NCBI RefSeq assembly: GCF_965137005.1
Contig: NZ_CBCRXM010000002.1
Coordinates: forward strand, 62,001 to 126,000
Length of the DNA stretch: 64,000 nt
Direction: 5' to 3'
DNA from: Sphingomonas_O antarctica
GTDB lineage: Bacteria > Pseudomonadota > Alphaproteobacteria > Sphingomonadales > Sphingomonadaceae
Both the position numbers and the translations under genes were made by a program. Shown piece after piece: positions 61,475 to 64,000 of the stretch. Below the pieces are notes generated by a model that had not been told where the DNA came from, did no database searches, and saw nothing but the letters and a program-made list of their open reading frames with translations. The first letter of the stretch is position 1; each line of letters starts with the position of its first letter.

Positions 61475-62203
61475 ATGCCCGCAGTTCCCGCCTGGCCCCA
61501 AGACAGTGGCGTTCGGCTGTTCGTCGATCGGCAGCTCGCCGAGGGCGACGCCGTATGGATCGACGGAGCACAGGCGCATTACCTGCTCGGAGTCATGCGG
61601 TTGAAGGCGGGCGCGCGGCTGAAATTATTCGATGACGTCAGCGGCGAATGGCTTGGCGAGATCGTCCGCGCCGGAAAACGCGATCTTGACGTCGCCCTGC
61701 TCGAGCGCATCCGCGAGCGGGAGAGCGTGCCCGATCTGTGGCTCGGTGCCGCCCCGATCCGCCGGGCGCGGTACGACTGGGTCGTCGAAAAAGCGTGCGA
61801 GCTTGGCGTCGCGCGCTTCACGCCGGTGATGATGCGCCGTGCCGTGGTCGACCGGGTCAAGCACGACAAATTACGCGCACACATGATCGAGGCGGCGGAG
61901 CAGTGCGGCCGCACCGCGCTGCCGATCCTTGATAGCGAGATGTCGCTGAAAGAATGGCTGACGGCGATCGGCAACCGTCCCCTCTATTTCGCCGACGAAG
62001 CGGGCGGCGCGCCGATGCGTGACGCCATGACGCCGGGCAGTGCGGCAATCCTGATCGGTCCCGAAGGCGGTTTCGACGACGGCGAGCGCGACCTGATCCT
62101 CGCCCACCCCTCGACTGTGCGGATCAGCCTGGGCCCGCGTATCCTTCGCGCGGATACCGCGGCGGTGGCGGCCGTCGCGGCGTGGCTCGCCCTCACGCAG
62201 TAA
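61475..62203 (+). CDS. rsmE: 16S rRNA (uracil-N3) methyltransferase
   Basis: 242 residues from ATG 61475; the frame extends upstream as shadow. SPOUT fold: an N-terminal PUA-like part (VRLFVDRQLAEGDAVWIDGA), then ILIGPEGGFDDGERD and ISLGPRILRADTAAVAA, the trefoil knot signature of RsmE, which methylates U1498 of 16S rRNA. Fits the family length. gshA follows 41 bases on. Confidence 0.95.
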   Translation: MPAVPAWPQDSGVRLFVDRQLAEGDAVWIDGAQAHYLLGVMRLKAGARLKLFDDVSGEWLGEIVRAGKRDLDVALLERIRERESVPDLWLGAAPIRRARYDWVVEKACELGVARFTPVMMRRAVVDRVKHDKLRAHMIEAAEQCGRTALPILDSEMSLKEWLTAIGNRPLYFADEAGGAPMRDAMTPGSAAILIGPEGGFDDGERDLILAHPSTVRISLGPRILRADTAAVAAVAAWLALTQ

Positions 62204-62244
62204 ATCCGCTGGCGAGTTGCAATCGGCAACGCTAGTCGCGCCAC

Positions 62245-63615
62245 ATGACCACGCGGACCGACACCAGTCCCTCGCCGATGATCGAATCGCGCGACGATTT
62301 GATCGCTGCTTTTGCCAAGGGCGAAAAGCCCAAGGATCGCTGGCGCATCGGCACCGAGCATGAGAAATTCGTCTATCGCAAGGCCGATCACCGCGCGCCG
62401 TCGTACGACGAACCCGGCGGTATCCGCGATCTGCTCAAAGGTCTCGAGCGGTTTGGCTGGACCCCGGTGTTCGAAGGCGGAAACGTCATCGCGATGACCG
62501 GCGCGGACGGCAGCATCAGCCTGGAGCCCGCCGGGCAGTTCGAACTGTCGGGCGCGCCGGTCGACAATCTGCATGAAACTTGCGCGGAGGCCGGACGCCA
62601 TCTGGCGCAGGTACAGGAAGTCGGCGACGAACTCGGCATCGGGTTTCTGGGGCTCGGATTGTGGCCCGACAAGACGCGCGCCGAACTGCCGATCATGCCC
62701 AAGGGGCGCTATGCGATCATGCTGCGGCATATGCCGCGCGTCGGGTCGATGGGCCTCGACATGATGCTGCGCACCTGCACCATCCAGACCAACCTCGATT
62801 ATGCGACCGAAGCGGATATGGTGCAGAAATTCCGCACCAGCCTCGCGCTGCAACCCTTGGCGACCGCATTGTTCGCCAATTCGCCGTTCCTCGAGGGCAA
62901 GCCGAACGGCTTTCTCAGCTATCGGTCGCACATCTGGACCGACACCGATCCGCATCGCACAGGCATGTTGCCGTTCGTATTTGAGGATGGCTTCGGGTAC
63001 GAACGCTACGCCGATTACATGCTCGACGTGCCGATGTATTTCGTCTTCCGCGACGGCAAATATATCGACGCCGCAGGACTCAGCTTTCGCGATTTCCTCG
63101 ATGGCAAGCTCAGTGTCCTGCCCGGCGAAAAGCCGACCAAGGCCGATTGGGAAGACCATATGTCGACCGCCTTCCCCGAGGTGCGGCTCAAATCCTTCCT
63201 CGAAATGCGCGGTGCGGATGGCGGGCCGTGGAGCAAAATTTGCGCACTACCGGCGTTGTGGGTCGGGCTGCTTTACGACAGCCACGCGCTCGATGCAGCT
63301 TGGGATCTGGTCAAGAACTGGACCATCGACGAACATCAGGCGTTGCGCGACGCCGTCCCCGCACAGGGGTTGAAAGCAGCGGTTCCCGGTTACGGCTCGC
63401 TCCGCGACCTGGCGCGCGAAGTGCTCGACATCGCCGATGCAGGATTGAAGTCGCGCGCGCGGACCAATGCGATCGGTGAAACCGAACAGGGGTTTCTGCA
63501 GCCGCTGCGCGAAATCGTCTCGACCGGAAAAACCCCCGCCGACATGCTGCTCGATCGCTATGCGAAGGAATGGCACGGCGACCTGTCGAAGATTTACGGC
63601 GCGATGAGCTTTTAA
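62245..63615 (+). CDS. gshA: glutamate-cysteine ligase
   Basis: 456 residues, the plant/alphaproteobacterial (GCS2) type. RIGTEHEKFVYRKADH near the start carries the Glu ligands for Mg, GGNVIAMTGADGSISLEPAG follows, and KGRYAIMLRHMPRVGSMGLD and MLRTCTIQTNLDYATEADM are characteristic. It forms gamma-glutamylcysteine, the first step of glutathione synthesis. Whether the regulatory disulphide of plant enzymes exists cannot be judged here. Its last four bases overlap the ATPase gene, tail to tail. Confidence 0.96.
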   Translation: MTTRTDTSPSPMIESRDDLIAAFAKGEKPKDRWRIGTEHEKFVYRKADHRAPSYDEPGGIRDLLKGLERFGWTPVFEGGNVIAMTGADGSISLEPAGQFELSGAPVDNLHETCAEAGRHLAQVQEVGDELGIGFLGLGLWPDKTRAELPIMPKGRYAIMLRHMPRVGSMGLDMMLRTCTIQTNLDYATEADMVQKFRTSLALQPLATALFANSPFLEGKPNGFLSYRSHIWTDTDPHRTGMLPFVFEDGFGYERYADYMLDVPMYFVFRDGKYIDAAGLSFRDFLDGKLSVLPGEKPTKADWEDHMSTAFPEVRLKSFLEMRGADGGPWSKICALPALWVGLLYDSHALDAAWDLVKNWTIDEHQALRDAVPAQGLKAAVPGYGSLRDLAREVLDIADAGLKSRARTNAIGETEQGFLQPLREIVSTGKTPADMLLDRYAKEWHGDLSKIYGAMSF

Positions 63616-64000
63616 CGCCCCTGCGACCGCCACCGCTTGATTACCCGCGCGAGGATGTCTTCCTCGCCACCCGCCTGGGTCCACAATTCGGAGAATAGCG
63701 GGTCGTTCGACGCCGGGCGTTTGTGTTCGTCGAGATTGTCGAACGCCACCCGCACCGGCACCGCGACGCCTTCTCCGCACATGATCGCCTCGCGGTTGCG
63801 GAGTGCCGGGATGGTGTCGAGAAACGCGCGCGCACCTTCGGGCATCGCCGCCTTCACGAACGCCTGGTCGCGCTCGTTGTTGAGGCGCATTGCGATGATT
63901 GTGCCGCATTGCGACAGCACACCTTCGGCGAGGTCAGATGGGCGTTGCGTGATCAGCCCGAGGGATACGCCGTATTTGCGGCCTTCCTTGGCGATACGGC
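63612..64000 (-). CDS. HerA-like ATP-binding protein, 3' part only
   Basis: Partial: the gene enters from the right edge and only the last 129 codons are seen. Readable residues include EGRKYGVSLGLITQRPSDL, LSQCGTIIAMRLNNERDQ and VPVRVAFDNLDEHKRP. The ITQRPSDL with a following Ser/Asn pattern is typical of HerA/DUF87 P-loop ATPases, the sensor region after Walker B. HerA pairs with NurA in DNA end processing in archaea; bacterial versions are less understood. Walker A lies outside the window. Confidence 0.8.
   Translation of the reverse strand, partial: RIAKEGRKYGVSLGLITQRPSDLAEGVLSQCGTIIAMRLNNERDQAFVKAAMPEGARAFLDTIPALRNREAIMCGEGVAVPVRVAFDNLDEHKRPASNDPLFSELWTQAGGEEDILARVIKRWRSQGR

Overview
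The window is GC-rich DNA, almost fully coding, from an alphaproteobacterium of the sphingomonad type. The support is the gene set and its order (leuS-lptE-holA facing parB-parA-rsmG-mnmG-mnmE; hemJ-hemE beside a probable origin; a PEPxxWA-CTERM protein; a DUF6489 protein; an MmcB-type protein), frequent GTG and TTG starts, 1-14 nt start/stop overlaps inside operons, and several families of short GC-rich palindromic repeats between genes. Nothing looks like a plasmid or phage. It reads as chromosome around the replication origin.

Layout. 0.1-11 kb: a PEP-CTERM-type surface protein, a secreted IalB-like protein with a histidine phosphatase, a small outer-membrane barrel, dnaN, lolA, xth, ribA, a DUF4336 protein, a small membrane protein with two RTX-type repeats, a HAD phosphatase with a YggS-type PLP protein, a ThiE/TenI-like protein and a porin-like barrel. 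11-21 kb: DUF3576 lipoprotein, leuS, lptE and holA on the plus strand meet a minus-strand operon mnmE-mnmG-rsmG-parA-parB. This operon carries three perfect 16-bp parS palindromes inside the coding sequence of its own genes, and a palindromic repeat inserted in frame in mnmG. 21-25 kb: DUF6489, terC, rho, hemJ and hemE, all on the minus strand. 25.13-25.42 kb: the probable oriC, with an AT-rich stretch and DnaA boxes, between the divergent hemE and ppsR. 25-34 kb: ppsR-maf-aroE-coaE-dnaQ, then hpf-ptsN-thioesterase-DUF1491, sleB-like hydrolase, mmcB, ankyrin protein, sco1, a YcgN-type protein and a zinc peptidase.

34-41 kb: a PBP1A-type bifunctional enzyme, msrB, then a three-gene set (type III polyketide synthase, methyltransferase, FAD oxidoreductase) that looks like a small phenolic-lipid or pyrone pathway. 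It is followed by about 0.7 kb of odd non-coding DNA on the 3' side of a tRNA-Leu(GAG). 41-51 kb: zinc-ribbon protein, ftsE-ftsX-ydcF-plsC, hisC, metX-GNAT-metW, a DUF4431 protein, and a TetR regulator divergent from a TonB-dependent receptor. 51-64 kb: glnK-amtB, crtZ-like hydroxylase, a small lipoprotein, sucC-etfB-etfA, cysQ-like phosphatase with a PmbA/TldD protein, ubiA, a small membrane protein, an exported methyltransferase, rsmE, gshA, and the 3' part of a HerA-like ATPase that runs off the window.

Working together: ParA, ParB and parS with DnaN, HolA, DnaQ and oriC form the replication and segregation core; MnmE-MnmG and RsmG modify tRNA and rRNA; HemE and HemJ serve haem synthesis; LolA, LptE, FtsEX, the PBP and the SleB-like hydrolase serve the envelope; GlnK and AmtB serve nitrogen uptake. 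The most unusual features are the parS sites written into protein-coding sequence, the in-frame repeat in mnmG, the nested palindromic repeats, the orphan type III PKS cluster and the small RTX-repeat membrane protein.
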